The notes below the pieces were generated by a model. That model was not told the DNA's origin. It searched no databases and saw only the letters and a program-made list of their open reading frames with translations. Shown here piece after piece: positions 16,827-26,698 of a stretch of DNA of 64,000 nucleotides. Location of the stretch: the NCBI RefSeq assembly GCF_004135935.1, contig NZ_CP025086.1:1674001-1738000 (forward strand). The letters are read 5' to 3'. Origin of the DNA: Methylovirgula ligni (GTDB taxonomy: Bacteria > Pseudomonadota > Alphaproteobacteria > Rhizobiales > Beijerinckiaceae). A program made the translations under genes and the position numbers. Position 1 is the stretch's first letter. Each line of letters begins with the position of its first letter.

Positions 16827-17417
16827 TCAGACGGGACGGTTCTCGTTGCGATTCTTGATCGGTCCCGCCTTGGCGAGAACATCCTCGAAGGTCGTCGGTG
16901 TGAAATCGAACTTATATTCCGCGAGCTCGTCAAGGACGTAATCGAGCTTGCCGGCGGTATCGAGCTTCCTGATGTCATTCTTGTCGATGCCGAGAAGATC
17001 GATTGTCTCCTTCCAGACGGTGGATTCGTCGCAGGGAAGGACGGCAAACGGAATGCTCCTGTAGGTCATCTGATATTTCGCCAGGATATCGATGTTGTTG
17101 GCGTAGATCAGATAGACGCCATCCGGGCTCAGCAGATTGCCGAGCACGTCCACGACATTTTCCAGATAAGCAAAAGAATGGATGTAGCCGACAAGAACCG
17201 GGATGGTCGGCTCACCTTGCTGCGCGATCGTGAGTATGCCCTCGAGAGAGAAGTCGGGCGGCCGCTTTTCGTCGGCAAGTTGTTCCTGCCATTTCAGGGC
17301 GATATCGCCGCGGAAGCCAAAGCGGTTCGGCTTCGTCGTCTCGCCTTTCAATATGGCGTTCAATAACCGCCCTTCTTTTTCCAATGGCCCGAGAGCGGTC
17401 TCATTAATTGTCGTCAA
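16827..17417 (-). CDS. Unknown protein divergent from the AAA+ gene
   Basis: About 196 aa if begun at the TTG at 17415-17417, which has GGGAG upstream; the frame is open to 17555 but that region holds promoter-like elements. No family is recognised. It has hydrophobic beta/alpha segments (IPVLVGYIHSFAYLENVVDV, DGVYLIYANNIDILAKYQMT) without a clear signal or membrane helix, then an acidic helical C-terminus (ETIDLLGIDKNDIRKLDTAG). It diverges from the AAA+ gene across paired -24/-12 elements. A likely idea is a client or adaptor of the AAA+ protein, but this is inference. Confidence 0.6.
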   Translation of the reverse strand: MTTINETALGPLEKEGRLLNAILKGETTKPNRFGFRGDIALKWQEQLADEKRPPDFSLEGILTIAQQGEPTIPVLVGYIHSFAYLENVVDVLGNLLSPDGVYLIYANNIDILAKYQMTYRSIPFAVLPCDESTVWKETIDLLGIDKNDIRKLDTAGKLDYVLDELAEYKFDFTPTTFEDVLAKAGPIKNRNENRPV

Positions 17418-17470
17418 GGAAATGTCTCCCAGAGTGGCGTCACCGGCCAGAATGGCCTGGCCTCGTCTTA

Positions 17471-17486
17471 TGCAAATGATCTGCCG
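17471..17486 (-). promoter_or_regulatory. Candidate sigma-54 promoter for the unknown gene at 16827
   Basis: On the minus strand it reads CGGCAG-ATCAT-TTGCA, with a perfect -12, correct GG-N10-GC spacing and two mismatches in the -24 block. It lies about 55 bases before the TTG start at 17417. It is almost back-to-back with the plus-strand element at 17493-17508. Confidence 0.45.
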
Positions 17487-17492
17487 CGCCTG

Positions 17493-17508
17493 TGGCGCGA
17501 ATGATGCT
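17493..17508 (+). promoter_or_regulatory. Candidate sigma-54 promoter for the AAA+ gene
   Basis: TGGCGC-GAATG-ATGCT has the right GG-N10-GC spacing and one mismatch in each block. It lies 36 bases before the AAA+ ATG at 17545. No perfect TGT-N10-ACA site was found between the two genes. Confidence 0.45.
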
Positions 17509-17544
17509 AGCCGGTCGCACCGAGGTAGCTCGCGAGCAAAGCAA

Positions 17545-19278
17545 ATGAGTATCAAACTTCAGATCGAGCGACCCTATATCGAGGCCATGATCGCCAGTTT
17601 TCCGGCGCTGGCGCCTTACGCCGAGCAATTGCGTTTCAGCGACAAGGTTGAACTTTCCTTCGACCAGCTCGAATCCAATGCCCGCGCTTTTCTGCATGAC
17701 CTCTATGTGAAGGCAGGCCCCGCGATGGAGGCGCGTGCGGCGCATATTGCGACGCTGCGGCGCGCCTTCGACGACACGGCGGTTCGCTTCGGCGAAGGGG
17801 ATCTCGAATCCGTTCTTCCGGTGATCGTGCGCTATCTCGCGAGCGATGCGATCCGTGGCTGGATGTTCACCGCGACGGCGGCGGGGCGTTCCTTGCCTTA
17901 TGTCGTCAGCCGTCTCGATTACACGCCGCCGGCGAACGACGAGGCGGGCCGCGTCTTCGTCGAGCTGAAGGCCAATGCCAAGGGCGCGATCACCTCCACG
18001 ACGATCCGGATTTCGGCCGGCGATGTCGTCGGCAAGACGGTGGCGGAGCTTTTCCTGGCGAAGGGATTTCTCAAGGAAACGCCGGAGCTTATCACCGCCT
18101 ATGACGCTGCGGTCGAACGCTATTTTGCCTGGCGGGGAAAATATGGCGACCAGTTCTCCGGCAGGGGGACTGGCTTTTTCGCCGAGGACCCCAATTCCTC
18201 GCATCGGGACATCGACTGGTCGCGCAAGGACCTCATCGTGCTCTCATCGAGCGGCGGGGCGGCGCGGCTCGTCAATGACGAAAGCATTCTCACCACCCGT
18301 GCGCTGACGCTCGAACTCACCGGCGACGTTCTTGGCCAATATTTGCGCAAGGCCGCCAAGAGCAATCTCTACAACGCCGAGGAGGAAGTGGAGGAATCCC
18401 AGGCCGCGATCGCCAAGGGCGTGTTCAGCAAGATTCCGATCCACGCCTATATTCTGATGTTTCACCTCGAACTGCATCATCATGTCTGGGTGCATGTCGA
18501 CGACATTACGCCTTATGTCTATCAGCCGGACCTCAAGACCAAGCTTGTTTTGCCCGAGGAGCAGACAGACCTCATCGACATATTGACCGCGGAGATGGAC
18601 GTGCTGATGGACGATATCGTCGCCGGCAAGTCCGGCGGAACGACCGTGCTCTGCGCCGGGCCGCCCGGCGTTGGCAAGACTTTGACAGCGGAAGTCTATG
18701 CCGAGATCATCAAACGGCCGCTCTATCGCGTCCATTCCGGCCAGCTTGGCCTCAGTGTCGCGGCGATGGAAAACGCGCTGAAGGACGCACTGACCCGGGC
18801 GCAGCGCTGGGGCGCGGTGATGCTGATCGACGAGGCGGATGTCTATATCAAGCGGCGGGACAACGACATCACCATGAACGCCGTCGTCGGCGTTTTTCTC
18901 CGCGTGCTCGAATATTTCAACGGGCTGCTCTTCCTGACGACGAACCGGATCGACGATATTGATGAGGCGATCATCTCGCGCTGTATCGCACTCATCAAAT
19001 TCTATCCGCCGGACGCCGAAGCGCGCGGCAAGATCTGGCGTGTGATGAGCGACCAATTCGCGCTCAGCGTCGCACCGAAGCTGATCGGCGAGCTGGTGGA
19101 GCTTTTTCCCGCGGCGAGCGGGCGCGATATCAAAGGCTTGGCCAAGCTCGTGGCGAAATATTGCCATCATCGCAAAGTCCCGCCCGACCTTGCCGTCTTC
19201 AAGCGCTGCGCGATCTTCCGTGGTCTCGACCACGGCGAGCACGAAATCGCAGCGGTCGAGCCGCTCGGCGCGGAATAG
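17545..19278 (+). CDS. AAA+ ATPase in the nif region
   Basis: 577 aa. The C-terminal part is a clear AAA+ module: Walker A GPPGVGKT at residues 372-379, Walker B VMLIDEADV with Asp429 and Glu430, a sensor-like FLTTNR, and an ISRC box after it. The first 330 residues are a large domain that I do not recognise; it ends with FHLELHHHVWVHVDDITPYV just before the ATPase part. There is no HTH, protease or membrane segment. AAA+ proteins of this build often remodel or activate a partner (compare CbbX or NorQ types), and a function in nitrogenase maturation or protection is possible. The start ATG lies just downstream of a -24/-12-like element. Confidence 0.85.
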   Translation: MSIKLQIERPYIEAMIASFPALAPYAEQLRFSDKVELSFDQLESNARAFLHDLYVKAGPAMEARAAHIATLRRAFDDTAVRFGEGDLESVLPVIVRYLASDAIRGWMFTATAAGRSLPYVVSRLDYTPPANDEAGRVFVELKANAKGAITSTTIRISAGDVVGKTVAELFLAKGFLKETPELITAYDAAVERYFAWRGKYGDQFSGRGTGFFAEDPNSSHRDIDWSRKDLIVLSSSGGAARLVNDESILTTRALTLELTGDVLGQYLRKAAKSNLYNAEEEVEESQAAIAKGVFSKIPIHAYILMFHLELHHHVWVHVDDITPYVYQPDLKTKLVLPEEQTDLIDILTAEMDVLMDDIVAGKSGGTTVLCAGPPGVGKTLTAEVYAEIIKRPLYRVHSGQLGLSVAAMENALKDALTRAQRWGAVMLIDEADVYIKRRDNDITMNAVVGVFLRVLEYFNGLLFLTTNRIDDIDEAIISRCIALIKFYPPDAEARGKIWRVMSDQFALSVAPKLIGELVELFPAASGRDIKGLAKLVAKYCHHRKVPPDLAVFKRCAIFRGLDHGEHEIAAVEPLGAE

Positions 19279-19355
19279 AGGCCCAAATGGCGGCCTTGGC
19301 GTTGCGAATTATTTCAACTCAAAGCAAGCCCGCGGATGGCCGTGGGAAAGCCGTC

Positions 19356-19371
19356 TGTCGGAAACCCGACA
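19356..19371. promoter_or_regulatory. NifA upstream activator sequence
   Basis: TGTCGGAAACCCGACA is a perfect TGT-N10-ACA with extra inner symmetry (TGTCGG/CCCGACA), 60 bases upstream of the -24 element at 19432. Confidence 0.85.
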
Positions 19372-19431
19372 TACGTCGCATACCGAACAGTGTGGAACGA
19401 TAAAGTCACAATATATCAATGTCTTAATGCG

Positions 19432-19447
19432 TGGCACAGGACTTGCG
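19432..19447 (+). promoter_or_regulatory. Sigma-54 promoter of the iscA-nifSVW-fixABCX unit
   Basis: TGGCAC-AGGAC-TTGCG matches the -24/-12 consensus. It lies 42 bases before the iscA start. The genes that follow up to fixX are closely spaced, so this promoter may drive all of them. Confidence 0.93.
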
Positions 19448-19489
19448 GACTTGATCATCGGATGTTCCCCGACAGTAAAGGGACAGGCA

Positions 19490-19810
19490 ATGATCAACTT
19501 GACTGACAGCGCATTGAACGCGGTTCGCAACGCCATCTCCGGAGCGGGCCGACCTGTCGGTGGTCTGCGCATCATGGTCGAGGCGGGCGGCTGCGCCGGC
19601 TACAAATATATGATGGGCCTCGTAGACCAGGCCGACATCGACGACACGGTCATCGAACATGATGGCGTGCGGGTTTTCGTCGACAACAAAAGCCACGATC
19701 TTCTTGCCGGCGCCACCATCGATTTCGTGGTCGCGCTCGAAGGGTCCGGTTTCACTTTCGAGAATCCGAACGCCACGGCGAGCTGCTCCTGCGGCAAGTC
19801 GTTTAACTGA
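19490..19810 (+). CDS. IscA/HesB-type Fe-S carrier (nif IscA)
   Basis: 106 aa from ATG 19490. It has the A-type carrier fold with all three conserved cysteines: Cys35 (AGGCAGYKY), Cys99 and Cys101 (SCSCGKSF). These proteins bind and hand on Fe-S clusters or iron. It is the first gene of the sigma-54 unit and precedes the Nfu-like gene and nifS, the usual rhizobial arrangement. A second, partly degenerate family member lies at 32098-32409. Confidence 0.93.
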   Translation: MINLTDSALNAVRNAISGAGRPVGGLRIMVEAGGCAGYKYMMGLVDQADIDDTVIEHDGVRVFVDNKSHDLLAGATIDFVVALEGSGFTFENPNATASCSCGKSFN

Positions 19811-19859
19811 CGCGGCGGCTGCGTCCGTCGCCCTGTCTCTTCAAACCGGATTAAGAACC

Positions 19860-20162
19860 ATGCTGGCCGAGCCGGAACAAACCATCCCGTCCATCGCGCA
19901 TGCAACAGACGCGGGCGCGGAACGCATCGCGATCATAAAAGAGGTTCTGGACGAGATTCGCCCGAACCTGAAGCGCGATGGCGGCGATTGCGAATTCCTC
20001 TGCATCGACGGCAACAAGATCGTCGTGAGAATGACCGGCGCTTGCGTTTTCTGCAAACTGGCAAGCATGACGATCGAGGGCATCCAGGCCAAGATCGTTG
20101 AGCGGCTTGGCGTTCTCATGCGCGTCGTGCCGGCGCCCCCCGGCTACAAGGCTCCGCACTGA
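19860..20162 (+). CDS. nifU: NifU C-terminal (Nfu) domain protein
   Basis: 100 aa. It corresponds only to the Nfu domain of NifU: LDEIRPNLKRDGGDCEFLCI followed by the CxxC pair Cys62 and Cys65 (GACVFCKLAS) and GIQAKIVERLG. The IscU-like N-terminal and BFD-like middle domains of full NifU are absent; a BFD-like domain is instead fused to NifE. Nfu domains transfer assembled [4Fe-4S] clusters to targets such as NifH. It lies between iscA and nifS, 11 bases before nifS. Confidence 0.9.
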   Translation: MLAEPEQTIPSIAHATDAGAERIAIIKEVLDEIRPNLKRDGGDCEFLCIDGNKIVVRMTGACVFCKLASMTIEGIQAKIVERLGVLMRVVPAPPGYKAPH

Positions 20163-20173
20163 GGACGCCGGCC

Positions 20174-21376
20174 ATGCGACCGATTTATCTCGACAACAAT
20201 GCGACGACGCGAACCGACCCCAGCGTGGTCGCGGACATGTTGCCGTATTTTTCCGAGTTTTTCGGCAACGCCTCCTCTCAGCATAGCTTCGGCGCGCCGG
20301 TCGCGGCGGCGGTGCGGGCGGCGCGTCAGTCGCTGCAGAATCTGCTCGGCGCGGCGGCTGAGTCGGAGATCGTCTTCACCTCCGGCGGGACGGAGTCCGA
20401 CAATAGCGCGATTCTTTCGGCGCTCGAGACACAAGACGGTCGCGACGAGATCATCACGACGACGGTTGAGCATGCCGCGGTTCTCGCGTTCGTCGGCCAC
20501 CTCGAAAAGACCCGCGGCATCAAGGTTCATTATATCGATGTCGACGCGCGCGGGCGCCTCGACATCGAGGCCTACAAGCGTCTTTTGGGGCCGCGCACCG
20601 CTATCGTCTCGATCATGTGGGCGAACAATGAGACCGGGACAATTTTTCCGGTCTCCGAACTCGCCGAGGTGGCGCACGCCGCGGGCGCCCTGTTCCATAC
20701 CGATGCGGTGCAGGCGGTGGGGAAACTGCCGATTGATCTGAAGTCGACGCGGATCGATATGTTGTCGCTTTCTGGCCACAAGCTGCACGGGCCGAAGGGA
20801 ATCGGCGCGCTTTATGTGCGCAAGGGCGTCAAGTTCAAGCCGCTCATTCGCGGCGGCCACCAGGAGCGCGGACGGCGTGGCGGCACGGAGAACGTGCCTG
20901 GCATCATTGGCCTCGGCAAGGCCGCAGTTCTGACGGCGGAGCGCTTTCAAGAGGAATTGGGCCGCGTGCGCAAACTGCGCGACCGGCTCGAACAGGGCAT
21001 CGTGCAACAGATCGGTCATTGCCTTGTCAATGGCGATCTCGACAACCGGCTGCCCAACACCTCCAACATCGCGTTCGAGCATCTCGATGGCGAAGCGATT
21101 CTGACCAATATGGATCGCGCCGGCATTGCCGCTTCGTCGGGCTCCGCTTGCACTGCGGGTTCGACCATGCCGTCGCATGTTCTCAAAGCGATGGGCGTTC
21201 CTGCGAGCGCCTTGCAAGGTGTCGTCCGATTCTCTTTGTCGCGCGAGACAACGAGCGAGGAAATTGATCGCGTCTTGGAATCCATGCCGCAGATCATCCT
21301 AAAGCTGCGCGGCATGTCTGCGCACTGGACGCACCAGCCTTCGCAGACTGACGAACTCGCATCAAGTTTCGTGTGA
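20174..21376 (+). CDS. nifS: NifS, cysteine desulfurase
   Basis: 400 aa, a PLP-dependent class V aminotransferase-fold enzyme that makes persulfide sulfur from cysteine for nitrogenase Fe-S clusters. The start YLDNNATTRTDP, HTDAVQAVGK, the PLP lysine Lys203 (SGHKLHGPKG) and the catalytic Cys326 (SGSACTAGS) are all present. The family length is normal. It sits between nfu and nifV, and the nifV start follows 6 bases after its stop. A housekeeping cysteine desulfurase would be expected with suf outside the window. Confidence 0.97.
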   Translation: MRPIYLDNNATTRTDPSVVADMLPYFSEFFGNASSQHSFGAPVAAAVRAARQSLQNLLGAAAESEIVFTSGGTESDNSAILSALETQDGRDEIITTTVEHAAVLAFVGHLEKTRGIKVHYIDVDARGRLDIEAYKRLLGPRTAIVSIMWANNETGTIFPVSELAEVAHAAGALFHTDAVQAVGKLPIDLKSTRIDMLSLSGHKLHGPKGIGALYVRKGVKFKPLIRGGHQERGRRGGTENVPGIIGLGKAAVLTAERFQEELGRVRKLRDRLEQGIVQQIGHCLVNGDLDNRLPNTSNIAFEHLDGEAILTNMDRAGIAASSGSACTAGSTMPSHVLKAMGVPASALQGVVRFSLSRETTSEEIDRVLESMPQIILKLRGMSAHWTHQPSQTDELASSFV

Positions 21377-21382
21377 GATATC

Positions 21383-22567
21383 ATGGTCGCTGTTTCGCCA
21401 ATTCTCCCCTCTGTCTACCTCAACGACACGACTTTGCGTGACGGGGAGCAGGCGCCCGGCGTGTCCTTCACGATCGAGGAGAAGGTTGCGATCGCGGCTC
21501 TGCTCGATTCCTGCGGCGTCGATGAGATCGAGGCCGGGACGCCTGCCATGGGCGAGGCGGAAATCGCCTCGATCGTAGCAGTGCGCGGCGTCGTGGGCAG
21601 AGCGGCGATGACCGCCTGGTGTCGGATGTGGGAGGCCGATGTCGATGCGGCGCTGAAAAGCGGCGTTTCTCGCGTCAATCTTTCGACGCCCGTATCGGAC
21701 CGGCAAATCCGCGCCAAGTTCAATTGCCGCCGCCAGGATGTTCTGGCGCGCCTGCGCCGCGTGGTGGGCTATGCGCGTGAACGCGGCTTGGCGGTTTCGG
21801 TCGGCGGCGAGGATTCAAGCCGCGCGGATTTCGATTTCCTTCGCCAAGTCGTCGCGGCTGCGGCGGAGGTCGGTGCCTATCGCTTCCGCTTTGCCGATAC
21901 GCTCGGCGTGCTCGATCCATTTCAGACCTGCGAGGTGTTTCGGCAGCTCAGCGGGGAAACCGATCTGGCGCTCGAATTCCACGGCCATGACGATCTGGGC
22001 CTCGCGACGGCGAACACGCTGGCAGCGGTGCGCGGCGGCGCGACGCATGCCAGCGTGACCATGCTCGGCCTTGGCGAAAGGGCCGGCAATGCAGCGCTAG
22101 AAGAGGTTGCGGCAGCGCTGTGTGCCGCCGCCAGGTTCAAGACGCGCATCGATCTGACGCGGCTGACTGAACTTGCCGATCTTGTCTCCGCGGCATCGCG
22201 CCGGCCTATCCCGGCTGCCAAGGCAATCGTGGGGTCGGCCGTCTTCGCGCATGAATCGGGCATTCATGTTTCGGGTCTTCTGCGCGACCCTGGCGCCTAT
22301 GAGGCGCTCGATCCCACCTGGTTCGCGCGCAAGCGCCGGATCGTGCTCGGAAAACATTCGGGCATGGCGGCCGTGACCAATGCGCTCGCTTGCCTGGGCC
22401 TGGATGTGGACAAGAACCGGGCGCGGCGTGTGCTTGAAGAGATCCGCGTACGCGCAGGCGCACAGAAGCGCGCCGTCACCGATATTGAGCTGCTCGAATT
22501 CTATGCTGCGACCGCGCCGGCCGAAACGTGTCAGGGGAATCGCTACGAAGGAGGGTTTCGTTCATGA
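21383..22567 (+). CDS. nifV: NifV, homocitrate synthase
   Basis: 394 aa. NifV condenses acetyl-CoA and 2-oxoglutarate to homocitrate, the organic ligand of FeMo-co. The HMGL-like barrel begins with [19 protein letters not shown] (metal-binding Asp and catalytic Arg), continues with [18 protein letters not shown] and has [14 protein letters not shown]. Its stop overlaps the nifW ATG (ATGA). It lies in the expected place between nifS and nifW. Confidence 0.95.
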   Translation: MVAVSPILPSVYLNDTTLRDGEQAPGVSFTIEEKVAIAALLDSCGVDEIEAGTPAMGEAEIASIVAVRGVVGRAAMTAWCRMWEADVDAALKSGVSRVNLSTPVSDRQIRAKFNCRRQDVLARLRRVVGYARERGLAVSVGGEDSSRADFDFLRQVVAAAAEVGAYRFRFADTLGVLDPFQTCEVFRQLSGETDLALEFHGHDDLGLATANTLAAVRGGATHASVTMLGLGERAGNAALEEVAAALCAAARFKTRIDLTRLTELADLVSAASRRPIPAAKAIVGSAVFAHESGIHVSGLLRDPGAYEALDPTWFARKRRIVLGKHSGMAAVTNALACLGLDVDKNRARRVLEEIRVRAGAQKRAVTDIELLEFYAATAPAETCQGNRYEGGFRS

Positions 22568-22908
22568 GCGTGCTTGAGGACCTTGAACGTCTCTCGGCGG
22601 CGGAAGATTTCTTCGTCTATCTCGACGTGCCGTTCGAGCCGGAGATCGTACACGTCGCGCGGCTGCACATCCTGCGGCGCATGGGCCAGTACATCAAGGG
22701 CAGTCAGATCGACGGCGCTTTCGAGGCGCTTGATGACGCGGCGATCAAAGCGCTGTGCAAGGAACATCTCGAACAAGCCTATCAGGACTTCGTCGAATCC
22801 TCGCCGCTCAAGGAGCGGCTGTTCAAAGTCCACAAGGACGCGATCGCGCCGAAGCCCGTCAAGCCCCTCGTGCAGATGACGGCGCTCGCGGCCGGAAAAG
22901 AGGTATAA
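22564..22908 (+). CDS. nifW: NifW, nitrogenase stabilising/protective protein
   Basis: 114 aa from ATG 22564, preceded by a strong GGAGGG. The NifW family pattern is clear: [20 protein letters not shown] and [12 protein letters not shown]. NifW binds the MoFe protein and supports its maturation or oxygen protection. The start overlaps the nifV stop, and fixA follows 5 bases after its own stop. Confidence 0.95.
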   Translation: MSVLEDLERLSAAEDFFVYLDVPFEPEIVHVARLHILRRMGQYIKGSQIDGAFEALDDAAIKALCKEHLEQAYQDFVESSPLKERLFKVHKDAIAPKPVKPLVQMTALAAGKEV

Positions 22909-22913
22909 CGAAG

Positions 22914-23768
22914 ATGCACATCGTCGTTTGTATCAAACAGGTTCCGGACAGCGCGCAAATTCGCGTGCATCCGGTCACCAATACGATCATGCGGCAGGGC
23001 GTGCCGACGATCATCAACCCTTACGATCTTTTCGCGGTCGAAGAGGCGTTGCGGATGCGTGACAAGGTCGGTGGCACGGTCACCGTGCTCACCATGGGAC
23101 CGCAGGCGGCCGAGGATGCCCTGCGCCGTGCGCTGACCTTCGGCGTCGATCGTGCTGTCTTGTTGACCGATCGTGCCTTTGCCGGTTCCGACACGCTGGC
23201 GACGAGCTTTGCACTCGCCGCCGCGCTGAGCAAGATCGGCCGCGAGTTCGGCGAGCCTCGTGTCGTCTTCACCGGCAAGCAGACAATCGACGGCGACACG
23301 GCGCAGGTCGGTCCCGGCATCGCAAAAAGGCTGAAGCTCAATCAGCTTACTTATGTGGCGAAGATCGTCGCGATCAAGCCGGCCGAAGGTGAGATCGTCG
23401 TCGAGCGACGCGCCGAAGGCGGAATGCAGACGCTGTCGACCAAGCTGCCCGTCCTGATCACGATGCTCGAAGGCACCAACGAGATCAGGCGCGGGACCAT
23501 CGACGACGCCTTGAGGGCGTCGCGCCAGGAAATTGTGACGTGGAGTGCGGCGGACGCCGGGATCACTGAGGTCGCGAAATGCGGCCTCAAGGGGTCCCCG
23601 ACGATCGTCAAGAAAGTGTTCGCCCCGCCGCCGCGCGCCGAAAAAGCGCTGCAGATTGCGACGGCGGACCAGTCCATGGAAGAGCTCGCAGAGGCAACGA
23701 CGAAGGCAATTTTCAAGCGCCGGCCCAAGCTTGAAGAGGATCTGATTCGTTTCTCTGCGGGACCCTAA
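22914..23768 (+). CDS. fixA: FixA, electron-transfer flavoprotein beta-type subunit
   Basis: 284 aa from ATG 22914. It is an EtfB-like protein ([49 protein letters not shown]). With FixB it forms the flavin heterodimer of the FixABCX complex, which bifurcates electrons from NADH to reduce ferredoxin or flavodoxin for nitrogenase and quinone at the same time. It starts 5 bases after nifW and leads the fixABCX run. Confidence 0.96.
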   Translation: MHIVVCIKQVPDSAQIRVHPVTNTIMRQGVPTIINPYDLFAVEEALRMRDKVGGTVTVLTMGPQAAEDALRRALTFGVDRAVLLTDRAFAGSDTLATSFALAAALSKIGREFGEPRVVFTGKQTIDGDTAQVGPGIAKRLKLNQLTYVAKIVAIKPAEGEIVVERRAEGGMQTLSTKLPVLITMLEGTNEIRRGTIDDALRASRQEIVTWSAADAGITEVAKCGLKGSPTIVKKVFAPPPRAEKALQIATADQSMEELAEATTKAIFKRRPKLEEDLIRFSAGP

Positions 23769-23788
23769 CTTCGGCGAAAGAGCGAGAC

Positions 23789-24886
23789 ATGACAGAGGCA
23801 GAGAAAAAGCCCCCAGCGTCCTCCGGCCGTGCCGGTACCCGGAAAGAGCTGCCGGAGCACTTCAAGGCCTACAAGAACGTCTGGGTCGTCATCGAGAGCG
23901 AGATGGGCGCCATTCACCCCGTTTCCCTTGAACTTCTCGGCGAGGGCCGCAAGCTCGCTGACAAGCGTGGTGTTGAACTCGCCGGCGTTGTCCTGGGCAG
24001 CGATCGGGCGACGAATGCTGCCGTCGCGGCGGCGATTTTCGAGCACGGTGCCGACCGCGCTTATATCGTGGCCGATCCGGCGCTCGAGCACTATCGCAAC
24101 GAGGCCTACACCAAGGCGGTCACCGATATCGTGAACACCTACAAGCCGGAGATATTGCTTCTCGGTGCGACCAACCTCGGGCGCGATCTTGCCGGCTCGG
24201 TCGCGACGACGCTCCTCACCGGGCTCACGGCGGATTGCACTGAACTCGCTATTGACGAGGAAGGCTCGCTGGCGGCGACGCGGCCGACCTTTGGCGGCTC
24301 CCTGCTGTGCACCATATTGACGCTGAATTATCGCCCGCAGATGGCCACGGTGCGGCCGCGCGTCTTCGCGCTGCCGGCGCGCGAGCCGGGCCGGACCGGG
24401 CAGATCATCGAGCATCCGCTGAACCTCGCGGAAGACGACATCATCACCAAGGTGGTGCAATTCGTCGCCGATCGCCATTCGGACGAGGTGCAGCTCGCCT
24501 ATGCCGATATCGTGGTCGCCGGTGGTCTCGGCCTGCGCTCGATGGAGAATTTCCAGCTCGTTAAAAATCTCGCCGCGGTGCTTGGCGCTGAATATGGCGG
24601 TTCGCGGCCGCTTGTGCAGAAGGGCTGGATTTCATCCGACCGGCAGATCGGCCAGACCGGCAAGACGATTCGGCCGAAGCTCTACATCGCGGCCGGCATC
24701 TCGGGCGCGATCCAGCATCGCGTCGGTGTCGAGGGGGCCGACACGATCCTGGCCATCAACACCGATCCCAATGCGCCGATTTTCCAGTTTGCGCATCTCG
24801 GTGTCATCGCCGACGCCATTGAATTTCTGCCCGCGTTGACGGAGGTGTTTCGCGCCCGTCTCGCGGTCAATCGGCTTGCGAGTTAA
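23789..24886 (+). CDS. fixB: FixB, electron-transfer flavoprotein alpha-type subunit
   Basis: 365 aa, EtfA-like. The N-terminal part, with [20 protein letters not shown], is the FixB-specific start, and the C-terminal FAD domain has [40 protein letters not shown] and [13 protein letters not shown]. It forms the flavin centre of FixABCX with FixA. It lies 20 bases after fixA and 10 before fixC. Confidence 0.96.
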   Translation: MTEAEKKPPASSGRAGTRKELPEHFKAYKNVWVVIESEMGAIHPVSLELLGEGRKLADKRGVELAGVVLGSDRATNAAVAAAIFEHGADRAYIVADPALEHYRNEAYTKAVTDIVNTYKPEILLLGATNLGRDLAGSVATTLLTGLTADCTELAIDEEGSLAATRPTFGGSLLCTILTLNYRPQMATVRPRVFALPAREPGRTGQIIEHPLNLAEDDIITKVVQFVADRHSDEVQLAYADIVVAGGLGLRSMENFQLVKNLAAVLGAEYGGSRPLVQKGWISSDRQIGQTGKTIRPKLYIAAGISGAIQHRVGVEGADTILAINTDPNAPIFQFAHLGVIADAIEFLPALTEVFRARLAVNRLAS

Positions 24887-24896
24887 GGAGGAGCGG

Positions 24897-26201
24897 ATGG
24901 CACAGGAACGTTTCGATGCGATCGTCGTCGGTGCCGGTCCGTCCGGCAATGCCGCCGCTTATACGATGGCCAAGCGCGGACTGAAGGTGCTGCAACTGGA
25001 GCGCGGGGAATATCCGGGCTCGAAGAACGTGCAGGGCGCGATCCTCTACGCCAATGCGCTCGAAAAGCTCATCCCGGACTTCCGCGAGGATGCGCCGCTC
25101 GAGCGCCACGTCATCGAGCAGCGGCTGTGGACCATGGATGAAACCTCCCATACGGGTCTTCACCATCGCTCCGATGACTTCAACGAGGAGCGGCCAAACC
25201 GCTACACCATCATCCGCGCGCAATTCGACAAATGGTTCAGCCGCAAAGTGCGCGAAGCCGGCGTTCTGCTTCTTTGTGAGACGACGGTTACCGCGCTACT
25301 GCGTGACGAAAAGGGCAAAGTCGTCGGAGTCCAGACGGATCGCGAAGGCGGCGCGGTCTATGCGGATATCGTCGTTCTCGCCGAGGGCGTGAACGGGCTT
25401 GTCGGTCAGCGCTCGGGCCTGCGTCCGGAGCTGAAGCCCGATACTGTCGCGCTCGCCGTCAAGGAAATGCATTTTCTGCCTCCCGAAGTCATCCAGGCCC
25501 GCTTCAATCTCAAGGGCAATGAAGGCGTGGTGATCGAGGCGATGGGGACGATCACCGCCGGCATGACGGGGACCGGCTTCCTCTACACGAATCAGGAGTC
25601 GATTTCGATCGGCATTGGCTGCATCGTTTCGGATTTCGCCGAGAGCGAAGTGACGCCCTATGGCCTGCTCGAGGCCTTCAAGGCGCATCCCAGCATCAAA
25701 CCGCTTCTCGAAAATTCCGAATGCAAGGAATATGCGGCGCATCTCATTCCGGAGGGCGGCTACAAGGCGATGCCGGAGCTTTGCGGCGATGGCTGGATCG
25801 TGGTTGGCGATGCCGGCCAATTCGTCAATGCGGTGCATCGCGAAGGCTCCAATCTGGCCATGACGACGGGGCGCATGGCCGGCGAATTGGTCGCGGACCT
25901 GAAGGAGCGGCAGGCGCCATGTTCGAAGGCGGAGCTCGGCCAATATCGGCGGCGGCTCGAGGCAACCTTCGTGATGAAGGATCTGAAGAAATATCGGGGC
26001 ATCCCGGACTTCCTGCATGGCAACAAGCAGGTCTTCGGACTCTATCCGCGCCTCTTCAATGCGGCGGCCCGCAACTGGTTTCGCGTCGATGGAATCGACA
26101 AGCGGACCAAGGAAAAAGAAATCCTCACGGCATTTCGCAAGGGACGGACCTTGCCTGGTCTCATCAATGACGGAATCAAACTGGCGAGGGCGTGGCGATG
26201 A
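24897..26201 (+). CDS. fixC: FixC, Etf-quinone oxidoreductase-like flavoprotein
   Basis: 434 aa from ATG 24897, with AAGGAGGAG upstream. It starts with a FAD-binding Rossmann motif ([20 protein letters not shown]), continues with [20 protein letters not shown] and has a C-terminal [20 protein letters not shown]. FixC is the Etf-QO-like subunit of FixABCX and reduces quinone at the membrane surface. Its stop overlaps the fixX ATG (ATGA). Confidence 0.96.
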   Translation: MAQERFDAIVVGAGPSGNAAAYTMAKRGLKVLQLERGEYPGSKNVQGAILYANALEKLIPDFREDAPLERHVIEQRLWTMDETSHTGLHHRSDDFNEERPNRYTIIRAQFDKWFSRKVREAGVLLLCETTVTALLRDEKGKVVGVQTDREGGAVYADIVVLAEGVNGLVGQRSGLRPELKPDTVALAVKEMHFLPPEVIQARFNLKGNEGVVIEAMGTITAGMTGTGFLYTNQESISIGIGCIVSDFAESEVTPYGLLEAFKAHPSIKPLLENSECKEYAAHLIPEGGYKAMPELCGDGWIVVGDAGQFVNAVHREGSNLAMTTGRMAGELVADLKERQAPCSKAELGQYRRRLEATFVMKDLKKYRGIPDFLHGNKQVFGLYPRLFNAAARNWFRVDGIDKRTKEKEILTAFRKGRTLPGLINDGIKLARAWR

Positions 26202-26506
26202 CAATCATGCTGGAAGCTGCCGCCGCAGCAAAAGTCGAAGAGAAGCTTTATCAAAATCGCTATCTCGTCGATGCGGGGCGCCCGCATATCAAGGTGCGCC
26301 CCCACATTGTCCCCTCCAAGGCACTTCTGGCGCTCACCCATGCGTGCCCGGCGGGCTGCTACAGCCAGAACGATCAAGGCCAGGTCGAGGCCAGCGTCGA
26401 TGGCTGCGTCGAGTGCGGCACCTGCCGCGTGCTCACCGCGAAAACCGGAGAAATCGAGTGGAATTATCCGCGCGGCGGCTTCGGCGTTCTCTACAAATTC
26501 GGGTAA
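26198..26506 (+). CDS. fixX: FixX, ferredoxin-like subunit
   Basis: 102 aa from ATG 26198; a GTG two codons upstream and an ATG three codons downstream are alternatives. Cysteines for [4Fe-4S] binding are in [10 protein letters not shown] and [11 protein letters not shown], and the end [15 protein letters not shown] is typical of FixX. It provides the Fe-S centre linked to FixC. It ends the fixABCX run; a gap of 316 bases follows before nifA. Confidence 0.95.
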   Translation: MTIMLEAAAAAKVEEKLYQNRYLVDAGRPHIKVRPHIVPSKALLALTHACPAGCYSQNDQGQVEASVDGCVECGTCRVLTAKTGEIEWNYPRGGFGVLYKFG

Positions 26507-26560
26507 GTATTGTCCTTGAGTGCAGGCGATTTGAGGGCCGGCGTGGGCGTCGCGTGTTGG

Positions 26561-26572
26561 CCGACGCGTCGG
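26561..26572. repeat. 12-bp palindrome in the fixX-nifA gap
   Basis: CCGACGCGTCGG is a perfect palindrome. With the nearby GGCGTCG it can form alternative hairpins. It may mark the end of the fix transcript, though no T-run follows. Confidence 0.3.
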
Positions 26573-26698
26573 TTTCGGCGATTTGGGGCTGGTTTCGGTC
26601 CGGAAACGGCGGGACGGCCAGCTATGGCGCACGGGGAATGACGAATTTCAGTGTGGCGTTTGCTCCGCGCGGGAGGCTGCGGTTTCACCCGGTCGGAG

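Noticed and set aside
17418-17555. Upstream extension of the unknown gene at 16827-17417
   Set aside because: It would cover both candidate promoters and overlap the AAA+ start; the residues look non-coding.
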